Assembly: GCF_000178855.1 (NCBI RefSeq)
Contig: NZ_ADVG01000002.1
Span: 620,001 to 684,000, forward strand
Direction of reading: 5' to 3'
DNA from: Ktedonobacter racemifer DSM 44963
Lineage (GTDB): Bacteria > Chloroflexota > Ktedonobacteria > Ktedonobacterales > Ktedonobacteraceae
DNA length: 64,000 bases
Below, piece after piece: positions 54,484 to 63,142 of this stretch (its first letter is position 1; the number at the start of each line of letters is the position of its first letter). A program made the position numbers and the translations under genes. The notes beneath the pieces are model-generated. The model made no database searches, was not told the DNA's origin, and saw nothing but the letters and a program-made list of their open reading frames with translations.

Positions 54484-55866
54484 ATGCAAGAGACTGAAGT
54501 TCAGCAAGACATCCCGATAGGCGAAGGCATAGAGCCAGCCCAGGGAGAACAACACCCCGCCAACGTGGTAAATCACCGCATTCGCCGGGCAACCATGACG
54601 GCGGATCTGCTCAAGGCACACGTGACGTTGATGGAGAAAGAGGTTATTCACTCCCATCAAGGCGACCTGTTCCGCCTGGTACAACATCACTACTATACCT
54701 TGCAGGCATGGCATGATCAGCATACAGGCTGGCGCATTCAGCGCAATAGCAGTGTGATCCGCCTGGAGCGCCATCTCAACGCCCTCACTCCTGGCTATCT
54801 CTACGAACGGCTGAAGGAGCCAAAGGATTTTGCTTGCTTAACCTGGCTGCTCTGGTACTCGGAGAACCGGCAATTGACGGGTCGCGGCAATGAGCTACAA
54901 TTTCTGCTTTCGCAACTGGCCGAGCAGGTTCAGGAACAGTCGGCTCTCGGGCTCGATGGTGAAGAGCCATTCGATTTTCGCAGGACAGCCGACCGTTATA
55001 GCATGCAGCGCGCGCTCCACTACCTGGAGGAGCTGGGAGGACTACAACTCGTCGATGGACAGACACGGGAATGGGTGGAGCAGGCCGGAAATGCCGATGT
55101 CCTGTACGAGTTTACGCCTGTGGCACGCTCACTGGTGGCCGCGCTCAATCCACAGACCGTTGAGAGCACGGCAGCACACCTGTCCGATCCAGCTACGGCG
55201 CTCCAACCAGCCTTACTCACGGATATGACAAGGTCGCCCGCCCTCGTACGCGCCTGGCGGACACTTCTGCTCGGCCCCACGCTCTTCCGCTTCGATGACC
55301 CCTCCGCCTTCGCCGAGCTGCTTACGCACGCCGACAGCGTTGCCAATGAGCTTCTTGATACCTTTGGCTGGCTGCTGGATATCCAGCGTGATTATGCCTG
55401 TGTCGTACGCGCGAGTGGCATGGCCCTGGGGCCTATCGCCCCCTTTTCCCTCTATGGCACCAATGATCAGATTACGCTCCTGCTCTGCCAGGCTATCCGC
55501 AAGCAGGTCGAGATCAGCGCGTGGTCCCCGCCCGATGCCTTTGGTTGCCTGCATGTCTCCGTCGAAGATATGAGCGCGCTCCTGTATAGTGTACGCGAAC
55601 AATGTGGCGAGAACTGGGGCAACGAGGCTCGCAGCAAAAGCTCACGCGTGCTACTGCAAGATGTGTACAAGAAGATGCGCCAGGTCGGCCTGCTACGCGG
55701 CCCCGACGAGGAAGGGCAACTGCTTATCCTGCCAACCGCCGCCCGCTATGCCGCCACCTATGAGAAGCCAGGCCCAGAGGCCACGACAAGCACTCGCGGG
55801 CGCGCAAAAGCCAGCTCGAAGCGCGCCCAAAAAACACGTTCCACGACCCTACCCGGATTGGAGTAA
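54484..55866 (+). CDS. jetB: Wadjet type I protein JetB (TIGR02678 family)
   Basis: 460 residues. It matches the TIGR02678 subunit: 'LMEKEVIHSHQGDLFRLVQHHYYTLQAWHDQHTGWRI', 'RLERHLNALTPGYLYERLKEPKDFACLTWLLWYSENR', later 'LLLGPTLFRFDDPSAFAELL'. JetB is the KITE (MukE-like) winged-helix subunit of the complex. The C-terminus carries a basic Ala/Lys-rich tail ('TSTRGRAKASSKRAQKTRS'). It begins 27 nt after jetA with AGGATAGAGAG upstream. Confidence 0.88.
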   Translation: MQETEVQQDIPIGEGIEPAQGEQHPANVVNHRIRRATMTADLLKAHVTLMEKEVIHSHQGDLFRLVQHHYYTLQAWHDQHTGWRIQRNSSVIRLERHLNALTPGYLYERLKEPKDFACLTWLLWYSENRQLTGRGNELQFLLSQLAEQVQEQSALGLDGEEPFDFRRTADRYSMQRALHYLEELGGLQLVDGQTREWVEQAGNADVLYEFTPVARSLVAALNPQTVESTAAHLSDPATALQPALLTDMTRSPALVRAWRTLLLGPTLFRFDDPSAFAELLTHADSVANELLDTFGWLLDIQRDYACVVRASGMALGPIAPFSLYGTNDQITLLLCQAIRKQVEISAWSPPDAFGCLHVSVEDMSALLYSVREQCGENWGNEARSKSSRVLLQDVYKKMRQVGLLRGPDEEGQLLILPTAARYAATYEKPGPEATTSTRGRAKASSKRAQKTRSTTLPGLE

Positions 55867-55880
55867 GAGAAGAGAGATTT

Positions 55881-58800
55881 ATGCAAGAAACATTCGACCA
55901 GCTCACCGAATGGACAGCGACGCTCGATGAGAACTCGGAAGATGCGCTTACAAACCAGGTCACACGCTTTGTCGAGACCCTCCAGGCACAAGCAGGCGGT
56001 CCCGAGGGCTATCGCTTGCGCCGCATCATCCTGACCAATTTCTGGCTCTATGGACGCCAGGAATTTGAAGTCCCGCATGGTCGCCTCTTTCTGGCGGGCG
56101 AAAATGCCAGCGGCAAATCCACAGTGCTGACCGCCGCGCTCCCGCTCGCGCTTGAGGGCGACCTGCGCCCCAACCGCCTCGATACCTTTGGTGGTCGCGA
56201 ACGCCGCATCGAATACTATGTACTTGGCGACAGCAATTCAGCCACCCCCTACCAGCACGAGCGCCGCACCGCCTATATCGCCCTGGAATTTGAATGGTGC
56301 GATAACGATAGACCACCCATCGCCGACGAACTACGCCAACGCTGGGAGAACGGTGACCGGACAAGCACACGCTTCCTCACCATCGGCTTGAGCATCTCTG
56401 GCAACGCCAACACCACCGAGCGCATTCGCGCACTGCGCTTCCTGATTACCGATGGCTCACGCCTCGGCTACGAGCTCGATACTATCTATGACACGAAAAA
56501 TAAAGGCGAGAAGCGCGCCTATGACCACCTGCGCTTCAAACAACTGCTCGAAGGGCATGGCATCATCTGCGAGACGCAGGCTGAATACGAGCGCCAGGTC
56601 GCCCGCTACCTCTTCGGCTTTCACGATAGCAAGGATTTCGAGAAGCTGATCAATCTCCTGCTCATCCTGCGCCGCCCAAATCTGAGCACCGAGCTCAACT
56701 TCTCGCGCGTCCACGACTATCTAAAAATGTCGCTGCGCAAGATCTCCAGCGAAACCACTTCGCGCGTCATCGGTACCATCGAACGCATCGACTCCATCCA
56801 GAGCGAGATTGAGCGCGTCCAGCAATCCTATGACGCCGCCGAGCGCCTTCACCGCTCGCTTCAGCATCTCGCCAGCGTCCGCGCACAACTGGCGGCCTGC
56901 GAATATGAGGGGGCACAGTTAGTCGAGGACGCGGCCCAGAGCCGGGCGAGCAACCTTCGTCGCTCCCTGGAACGCGCCGATAAAGAGCGCACGGAGGCCA
57001 GGCAGCGTTCACAATTGCTACAAGAGGAGCAGCAACAAATCCACGGGCAGATCAGGGCGCTAGAAGCAAGCGAAGGTCTCCAGGTGGCAACCCAGCTTGC
57101 CGCGGTACGCCAGCGCGTCCAGGCCGCGACCGCACAGATGAACCTGCAACAACAGAGCCTCGACGCCGCGCGCCATGCCAGCAACGCCAGCGAACAAAGC
57201 GTCCAACGCCAGCAGACACGCTTCAGCCGGATGAAGGATGAGAGCGCGGCCCAGTTGCGTACACTGCATACCCTCGCCGCCGAGAAGGCGCTCTGGGAGG
57301 CTGCCGCGATCCAAATCGAGAGCGCTATCGCGCAGGTGAAGGCCTTTGCAACAAATGCATCCTTCGCGCCCGAAATTCCCTCCGGCGTGACCACGCTTCT
57401 CGGCGCAACTGCCGAGGAACGTATAGCCTGGCTCCAGCGCCTTGAAGCCCTGCACCAGCAACGCACACAACTGGATAACAAAGTGCAGAACGCACGTCAG
57501 CTTGAGACGACACGCTTTCAAGAGCTTGACGAGGTACGCAGCCATCTCCAGGCGCTCCACGACAGCTCCCGCCAGGCACAACAGCAGGTTGAGCAGGCCC
57601 TTGAGACGTTCAAGCTTAATGATGACACAGCTTCAGTAGCAACATTCCCAGCAGATGAGATAGAGCTCCTCCTGGAGAGCGATGAGGCTCAGGAAGGCAC
57701 GCTGGTCGAGCGCTTCGCGGCCCTGCTCAGCGGCTACCACCAGACCATCGCACGCCTTGAGCGCGAGATGAGTGAGGCCGCCGCCGAGGTACAGGACGAG
57801 ATGCACGAATTGCACCTCCTCATCGGCGGCAAGACACACGAACGCCAGGTGCTAAAAGAGCTGTATGAGCGTAAAAAGGCTGAACCAGAATACCAGCCAG
57901 AGCACGCAGAGAGGCATATACGCGCCCGCACCCGGCTAGCGGAACAGGGCATCACCGCCCTCCCGCTCTACACCCTGCTCGACTTCGCCCCCGGCAGCGA
58001 CGAACAGGAAACGGGACGTATCGAGTCCGCGTTAGAGGACGCGGGCCTGCTCAATGCGCTCGTCGTCCAGCCTTCCCAGCAAGACGCCGCCGCCACGCTC
58101 CTTGCCAGCGAAGACCTCAGCGATTGCTGGCTCGATCTCAGGCGCTTGCAGCCGCGCACACACGCATCGCAGACAAGAGGTATTCTGTGTTTTGACACCG
58201 CTCTCCAGGCGCCTACTGGACAGTGGGAAACGCTCACCGCAGACATCATCGCCACGCTGCATTCCAGTGATATATACGGCATGGAGAGCAGCGGCCAGTG
58301 GATACATGGGTTGCTGAGTGGCCACGCCGGTCCAGGCCAGGCTCGCTACATCGGGCGCAAGACACGCCTGCGTACACGGCAGCGCGAGCTGGAAACGTTG
58401 GAGAGCCAGCAGGCCCAGCTCGAAGAGGAGTTTCAATGGTTCACCAACCGCCTCTTCGCCTATGAGCAACAGCTTGAGCAGGTACAGGAGAAGCAAACGC
58501 AGTTACGCAAGGTACTCCCCCAGAGTGGCCTGGAAGAGGTTTACCTTGAACTCGTGCAGACCCAGAAGACACTCAACACAGCCAGAGACCGGTATCAGAA
58601 GGCACGCCAGCACACACAAGAGGCGCGGCAAAGTTATAACACCATCACCGCGCAGCTTGAGCGCGAGAGCCAGGGCGTTTCGGCACTCGCCAGCGATGCT
58701 GGCCGCGTCCAGGCCACGCTCTTCAGCGTTATTGAACTCAAAAACCAGGCCAACTCGCTGCAAACACACTTCCAGAGCCTCGCCCATAGCTGGGAAGAAT

Positions 58801-60227
58801 ACCAGCGGGCCAGCGCAACCCTGGAACAGGCTCAGGCGAACGAGGTCAATAGCACACACTTATATGAGCATGTACACCAACAGATGCTCCAGGCCCGTGC
58901 TGAGATGGAAGAGTTTCAGCGTGTGGCCTCGCTCGCGAATGCCGAGGAACTTAGCGAACGACTACGCGTGTTGCGTGAGCGCGATGACAGCCTCACCGGT
59001 GAGCTTGATGAGGCCCGGCAAAAACACACCCGTGCCGACGAGCGCTATCAGAATCTCGCAGGCAACCTCGTAGAGATCGAGGCCCACTTGCAGGAGGCCC
59101 AGGAAGAGTGTGTACAGAGACAGGCCCGCTTCCTTGAGCTCCTGACAGCCTACCCGGTAGAGGCGCTGTTAGCCGCCAGCCAGACTGAAGCGCTGGCCGC
59201 CGCGCACCATCTGCTCGATGGCGCGCTCTCCGAGAGCGAGGTTCCACAACGCAAAGAGCGACTCGAAAACGCGTACCGGGATGCCTATAACGACCTGGCG
59301 CGGAGATTCAATCAAGAGCAATCGCAACTCCTCGAATATGGACCAGACCTCGACAGGCAGGGGCGTGTGCATTTCCTCCATGAGAACCAAAGCCGCCCTA
59401 TCGAACTACTGAAGATCCTGAGCGAGCGCATTGAGATGCAGAGAACCCTGCTCGATGAGCAGGAGCGCCAACTCTTCGAGGACTTCTTGCTACAAGAGAT
59501 CGCCGAGGCCATCCGCATGCATATTCTGGAGGCCGAGGAATGGGTGCAGCAAATTAACACTGTGCTCAGCAACCTGCCTATGATTGGCGAGCACTACGCC
59601 CTGCAATGGAAGCCGCCCGCCGAGTACGACCAGACGCGCCTGGGCAGCCAGCTCGCACAACAGCATCGCCTCCTGCGCAAGCCAGCCCAGGCCCTCACCG
59701 ACGAGGAGGGCGACACCTTGATGAACGCATTCCGCCGCGAGATAGAGGCGGTTCGCCTGCGCCAGCAAGAGTCTCCCGATCTAAACTTTATGGAGGCCCT
59801 GGAGCAGATCTTCGATTATCGCGAGTGGTTCCACTTCGACGTCTGGGTGACGCCCATTGGGGGCCAGCGCCAACGCCTGACGGACCGCCTGGCAGGCACA
59901 CGTAGCGGTGCCGAACAGCTCTTCGCGCTCTATGTGCCGCTCTTCGCCGCGCTGGGCGCGCTCTATGGCAGCGCCAGCCCTGGCGCCCCTCGCCTCCTCG
60001 CGCTCGACGAGGCCTTTGATAAAGTAAGTGCCAGCAACACCCAGCGCATCATGGAGTTCCTGGTAGCGCAGGGCTTCCAGTGGATCATGACTGGCCCACA
60101 GGTCAGTGGCGCTGGCTCCAAAATTCCCGCCAGCGCGCGCTACCTGATGATTCACGACAAAGGCTCAGCGATAGCCACAGCCTCCGCCTCATTCTGGAGT
60201 GATAAAACAGGCATGCAGGCTGAATAA
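55881..60227 (+). CDS. jetC: Wadjet type I SMC-like ATPase JetC (TIGR02680 family)
   Basis: 1448 residues, the MukB-like SMC motor. Walker A 'GENASGKST' at 73-81, followed by 'RPNRLDTFGGRERRIEYYVLGD', typical of the family. Long coiled coils (about 300-650 and 800-1200) flank a hinge-like region near 690-780 ('LPLYTLLDFAPGSDEQETGR'). Near the C-terminus come the signature-like 'GTRSGAEQLFALY' (about 1340) and Walker B 'RLLALDEAFDKV' (Asp about 1376). It loads on DNA, extrudes small circles and delivers them for JetD cleavage. It starts 14 nt after jetB. Confidence 0.92.
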   Translation: MQETFDQLTEWTATLDENSEDALTNQVTRFVETLQAQAGGPEGYRLRRIILTNFWLYGRQEFEVPHGRLFLAGENASGKSTVLTAALPLALEGDLRPNRLDTFGGRERRIEYYVLGDSNSATPYQHERRTAYIALEFEWCDNDRPPIADELRQRWENGDRTSTRFLTIGLSISGNANTTERIRALRFLITDGSRLGYELDTIYDTKNKGEKRAYDHLRFKQLLEGHGIICETQAEYERQVARYLFGFHDSKDFEKLINLLLILRRPNLSTELNFSRVHDYLKMSLRKISSETTSRVIGTIERIDSIQSEIERVQQSYDAAERLHRSLQHLASVRAQLAACEYEGAQLVEDAAQSRASNLRRSLERADKERTEARQRSQLLQEEQQQIHGQIRALEASEGLQVATQLAAVRQRVQAATAQMNLQQQSLDAARHASNASEQSVQRQQTRFSRMKDESAAQLRTLHTLAAEKALWEAAAIQIESAIAQVKAFATNASFAPEIPSGVTTLLGATAEERIAWLQRLEALHQQRTQLDNKVQNARQLETTRFQELDEVRSHLQALHDSSRQAQQQVEQALETFKLNDDTASVATFPADEIELLLESDEAQEGTLVERFAALLSGYHQTIARLEREMSEAAAEVQDEMHELHLLIGGKTHERQVLKELYERKKAEPEYQPEHAERHIRARTRLAEQGITALPLYTLLDFAPGSDEQETGRIESALEDAGLLNALVVQPSQQDAAATLLASEDLSDCWLDLRRLQPRTHASQTRGILCFDTALQAPTGQWETLTADIIATLHSSDIYGMESSGQWIHGLLSGHAGPGQARYIGRKTRLRTRQRELETLESQQAQLEEEFQWFTNRLFAYEQQLEQVQEKQTQLRKVLPQSGLEEVYLELVQTQKTLNTARDRYQKARQHTQEARQSYNTITAQLERESQGVSALASDAGRVQATLFSVIELKNQANSLQTHFQSLAHSWEEYQRASATLEQAQANEVNSTHLYEHVHQQMLQARAEMEEFQRVASLANAEELSERLRVLRERDDSLTGELDEARQKHTRADERYQNLAGNLVEIEAHLQEAQEECVQRQARFLELLTAYPVEALLAASQTEALAAAHHLLDGALSESEVPQRKERLENAYRDAYNDLARRFNQEQSQLLEYGPDLDRQGRVHFLHENQSRPIELLKILSERIEMQRTLLDEQERQLFEDFLLQEIAEAIRMHILEAEEWVQQINTVLSNLPMIGEHYALQWKPPAEYDQTRLGSQLAQQHRLLRKPAQALTDEEGDTLMNAFRREIEAVRLRQQESPDLNFMEALEQIFDYREWFHFDVWVTPIGGQRQRLTDRLAGTRSGAEQLFALYVPLFAALGALYGSASPGAPRLLALDEAFDKVSASNTQRIMEFLVAQGFQWIMTGPQVSGAGSKIPASARYLMIHDKGSAIATASASFWSDKTGMQAE

Positions 60228-60229
60228 AT

Positions 60230-61573
60230 ATGGAGCAGAACAAGCACGATCAGGCCAATGTCCAGAGGGCAGTTGCCTTCTTTACGCAGGCTGGCCTGTC
60301 GCGCCTGCTCGTCAGGCTACGCGACAAATATCTTGAGCTGGGGCAGGTCGGAGGGCAGATCATGCTGGAGGAGAGCACGCCCCAGGAGCGCCGCGAGATC
60401 GCCAGTTTTCTCGGCAAGCCCCCTTCTTCAGGTCCCACACTCAAGGTCAGGGCGAGCGACGTTGATAACGCGCTCAGGCGTAGCGGCTTCGCCTGCACCC
60501 TCCCCGAGCTTCTTGCAGCCTTCTTCCCCGCCTCCGCGCTGGTGACGCGTCACCAGCGCCGTGCCACCCAGACCGCCCACCAACAGGCCTTTCGAGACGC
60601 ACTCGACACGCTTCGCACATCCTTGCCAGAAGCATCGCGAGGTCGCACCTGGCTCACAGAGGGCACACATGGGCAAGAATGGCTCTTCTCACGCTACAAA
60701 AATGCCAGGCCAGAAGAGCAGGCGCGACAACTGGAGGTTATTGGCTATATTGCACACATCCTCGACCAGTTACCGGGTGAGGCCATGCCGCAACGCCTGG
60801 CGCTTTTCGCCCAGCAAACCAGTGGCGACCCACATATGCTTGATCCCAACCGGGCGGCGGGACGACTGCTCTTGCTGGCACTCGGCGACCTCACACATAC
60901 ACCACTCCAACCCGGTCTGAACCGCGAGGATGTCCTGCGCCTCTACATGGAGGTCGGCTTGCAAGTCGATACCATCTCCTCCTATGTTGTCGCCTTCAAC
61001 CTTGCTAGCGCATCTTTTCAGGATGGCACGCCCGACCCAATGATCGCCGCCGCGGGAGAGCGTATTCTCCCCCTGACCCTGCGCCAACTGTGGGATTGGG
61101 GCAGCGTCCAGGCTGTCACCAGAGATATCTATATCATCGAGAATCCCCAGGTCTTTGAGGAGGTCATTGACAATCTACCTGGCACCACACAGGCCCCCAC
61201 CATCATATGCACCGCTGGCTGGCCCAGCGTGGCGGCCCTGACCCTGCTCGACAAGCTCATCGCAGCCACGCCCGATTATCGGTTTCACTACAGTGGCGAC
61301 TTCGATCTCAAAGGACTCCAGATCGCTGCTCACTTCCTTGACCGTTATCCTAACCACTGCACCCCCTGGCACATCGATCCAGAGGCCTATATGCTCGCCC
61401 TCCAGGTCGGTGGCGTGCTCGCCCCAGCTAACGAGTTAGCCCAACTCAAGGCGCTCCCCACCATCTTCACCACCCTTGTACAAGCACTACAAACACACCA
61501 GCAATGGGCCTACCAGGAAGGCATCGCCCACCTCCTCACAGCATTCAACGAACAAGAGCAAGAGCGAGCATAG
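60230..61573 (+). CDS. jetD: Wadjet type I nuclease subunit JetD (TIGR02679 family, TOPRIM)
   Basis: 447 residues, beginning 2 nt after the jetC stop. The TOPRIM domain is C-terminal: Glu304 in 'IYIIENPQVFEE', then 'TIICTAGWPSVAALTLL', then the DxD motif 'HYSGDFDLKGLQIAAHF' (Asp357, Asp359). These are the metal-binding residues of topoisomerase VI-like nucleases. JetD cleaves circular plasmid DNA that JetABC has recognised. All residues expected for activity are visible. The tight spacing implies translational coupling with jetC. Confidence 0.9.
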   Translation: MEQNKHDQANVQRAVAFFTQAGLSRLLVRLRDKYLELGQVGGQIMLEESTPQERREIASFLGKPPSSGPTLKVRASDVDNALRRSGFACTLPELLAAFFPASALVTRHQRRATQTAHQQAFRDALDTLRTSLPEASRGRTWLTEGTHGQEWLFSRYKNARPEEQARQLEVIGYIAHILDQLPGEAMPQRLALFAQQTSGDPHMLDPNRAAGRLLLLALGDLTHTPLQPGLNREDVLRLYMEVGLQVDTISSYVVAFNLASASFQDGTPDPMIAAAGERILPLTLRQLWDWGSVQAVTRDIYIIENPQVFEEVIDNLPGTTQAPTIICTAGWPSVAALTLLDKLIAATPDYRFHYSGDFDLKGLQIAAHFLDRYPNHCTPWHIDPEAYMLALQVGGVLAPANELAQLKALPTIFTTLVQALQTHQQWAYQEGIAHLLTAFNEQEQERA

Positions 61574-61787
61574 AGACTCATTATACTTTTCTTGCATCGA
61601 TTAGCAAGTTGCTAATACAAATGAAGTGTTTCTCATTCTCCAAAGTATGCGCCCATCAGCGTTGATCATGTAAGACCGCTTCTCATCCACTTTGGCAACT
61701 TTTTTTACTTCAGTTGTACAACGGTCTTTTTTTTGCGCCGCTTTATCAAGCGCATAGAGGCTCATACAATGTAAGGAGAACACTTCC

Positions 61788-63065
61788 ATGGTTCAACAAC
61801 CAGGTCGTTCCTGCCCCTCGTGTGGATCACCCCTGGGCGCGGGACAGCGCTTCTGCTCAAACTGTGGCTCAATCGTTGAGGAAGATATCAATAAGCCGAC
61901 GGAACGTACGCCAGGGGAACTTCAGTATCGTGAACTCCAGCACGAGGCAACCCAATGGAGTTCGCCCACACCCACGCCTCCTCCTCCACCACCTTCTCAA
62001 GGACCAGCCATCTCACAGCAAGCCTATGAACGGCCCATGAATTACCAGCCCGTCCCATCCTACGCTCAGGCCCAGCCCTCTTCATCAGGCAAAGCGCTCA
62101 GACAGATCGGGTGCGGAACGGTACTTATCCTGCTAGTGATACTCTCGCTCTGTGGCGGAGCGGGATACCTTGGTTTCCAATGGATCAAAGGCGCCGTCAC
62201 CAGTGCTTCTCGCAGCACGCCATCTACCTATAACTCTAATGGCAGTAGCTCGGATAACTCAGGCACCAGTGGTGGTTCAGTCATCACGACGACACTCAAT
62301 ACCAAGGCCGTTACCTATGCCAGCGTCTCCATCAACATCGTCAATGCTCAGCAGGCGAACAGCCTGCCAGGTGATGAGAATGGGAACCAGACGGGTCTGC
62401 TGCGCTTAAACCTGAAAGAGGATAATACCTCTTCAAAAGGATCGTATTATTACTATGGAGACGTCGCGCATCTGATTCTGCCCGGTGGCAATAGCATCGC
62501 GCCAGGCAACATGCAAAAATCTTCGGGTCCCGATGCCTCGACCAAGCGCGATAACTGGCTTGATTTCCCGGTAGCCACGAATATTAAGCCAGACCAGTTG
62601 ACCCTCCGCCTGGGCAAGAGCACTGAGGCCCAGATTGATATTCCTTTGAAATCCGATGCAGACGTGACGAAATACCAGCCAACGACGATCACACCCAATA
62701 AGCATGTCCAGTATGCCGATGTGACCTGGACGATTACCAGCGCGACGCTGCAAATGAGCTTCCAGAGCAAACAGGCCGATAACGGAAAGCGCTTTGTCGT
62801 GCTCAAGCTACGCATGGATAATACCAGTTCCAAGACGTTTATTGGCTACGATGGCGATTATATGCGCCTCCAATCTGGCGACACCACAAGCCCCCCAGAC
62901 GGCGACAGTGATGTCCCTACCAGCATCGACTCTAATCAATCGAACGTGACCGGTACCGCCGCATTTATGATTCCCGATGGCAACCCCAATTGTACGTTTA
63001 TTCTATTAAATACGCCCTCTACTGGCTCCGTGCCGCAACAAACCATTGACCTGCAATTCAAATAG
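61788..63065 (+). CDS. Zinc-ribbon membrane protein with large extracytoplasmic domain
   Basis: 425 residues. The N-terminal zinc ribbon is 'CPSCGSPLGAGQRFCSNCG'. A Pro-rich linker follows ('PTPTPPPPPPSQGP'), then one membrane helix near 108-132 ('GTVLILLVILSLCGGAGYLGF'), then a Ser/Asn-rich stretch and two Ig-like DUF4352-type domains. The second half includes 'RFVVLKLRMDNTSSKTFIGYDGDYMRLQSGD'. The zinc ribbon would be cytosolic and the beta domains outside. Function unknown. GTAAGGAGAAC precedes the ATG. The 214 nt between jetD and this gene hold its promoter and no convincing gene. Confidence 0.75.
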   Translation: MVQQPGRSCPSCGSPLGAGQRFCSNCGSIVEEDINKPTERTPGELQYRELQHEATQWSSPTPTPPPPPPSQGPAISQQAYERPMNYQPVPSYAQAQPSSSGKALRQIGCGTVLILLVILSLCGGAGYLGFQWIKGAVTSASRSTPSTYNSNGSSSDNSGTSGGSVITTTLNTKAVTYASVSINIVNAQQANSLPGDENGNQTGLLRLNLKEDNTSSKGSYYYYGDVAHLILPGGNSIAPGNMQKSSGPDASTKRDNWLDFPVATNIKPDQLTLRLGKSTEAQIDIPLKSDADVTKYQPTTITPNKHVQYADVTWTITSATLQMSFQSKQADNGKRFVVLKLRMDNTSSKTFIGYDGDYMRLQSGDTTSPPDGDSDVPTSIDSNQSNVTGTAAFMIPDGNPNCTFILLNTPSTGSVPQQTIDLQFK

Positions 63066-63075
63066 ACCATGTGAT

Positions 63076-63142
63076 TTTATAGGCGGTATGGTGAAGCCCT
63101 GGCAGCCGTAGGCTGCCAGGGCTTCACCATACCGCCTATAAA
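63076..63142. terminator. 67-nt perfect palindrome, 32-bp arms and GTA loop
   Basis: Bases 63076-63107 are exactly complementary to 63111-63142. It lies exactly between convergent genes ending at 63065 and 63143, so it is a probable bidirectional terminator. It is notably longer and more perfect than usual. Confidence 0.75.

Larger units (their letters stand above)
52882..61573 (+). other. Complete type I Wadjet anti-plasmid operon (jetABCD)
   Basis: Four genes in canonical order with gaps of 27, 14 and 2 nt, no frameshift and all key ATPase and nuclease residues in place. Wadjet is an SMC-family defence system that cleaves small circular plasmids. The operon is more GC-rich than the AT-rich 50100-52350 region before it, compatible with a defined defence locus. 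A promoter should lie in the 89 nt before jetA, or the operon may read through from UPF0158. Confidence 0.9.

Noticed and set aside
55881..60227. Chromosomal SMC or SbcC/RecN-type ATPase
   Set aside because: Neighbours JetA, JetB and JetD, and the 'RPNRLDTFGGRERRIEYYVLGD' region, point to JetC of Wadjet.
61601..61789. 62-aa minus-strand frame between jetD and the zinc-ribbon gene
   Set aside because: Short, overlaps the start of a well-supported gene, no recognisable domain; possible but not supportable.
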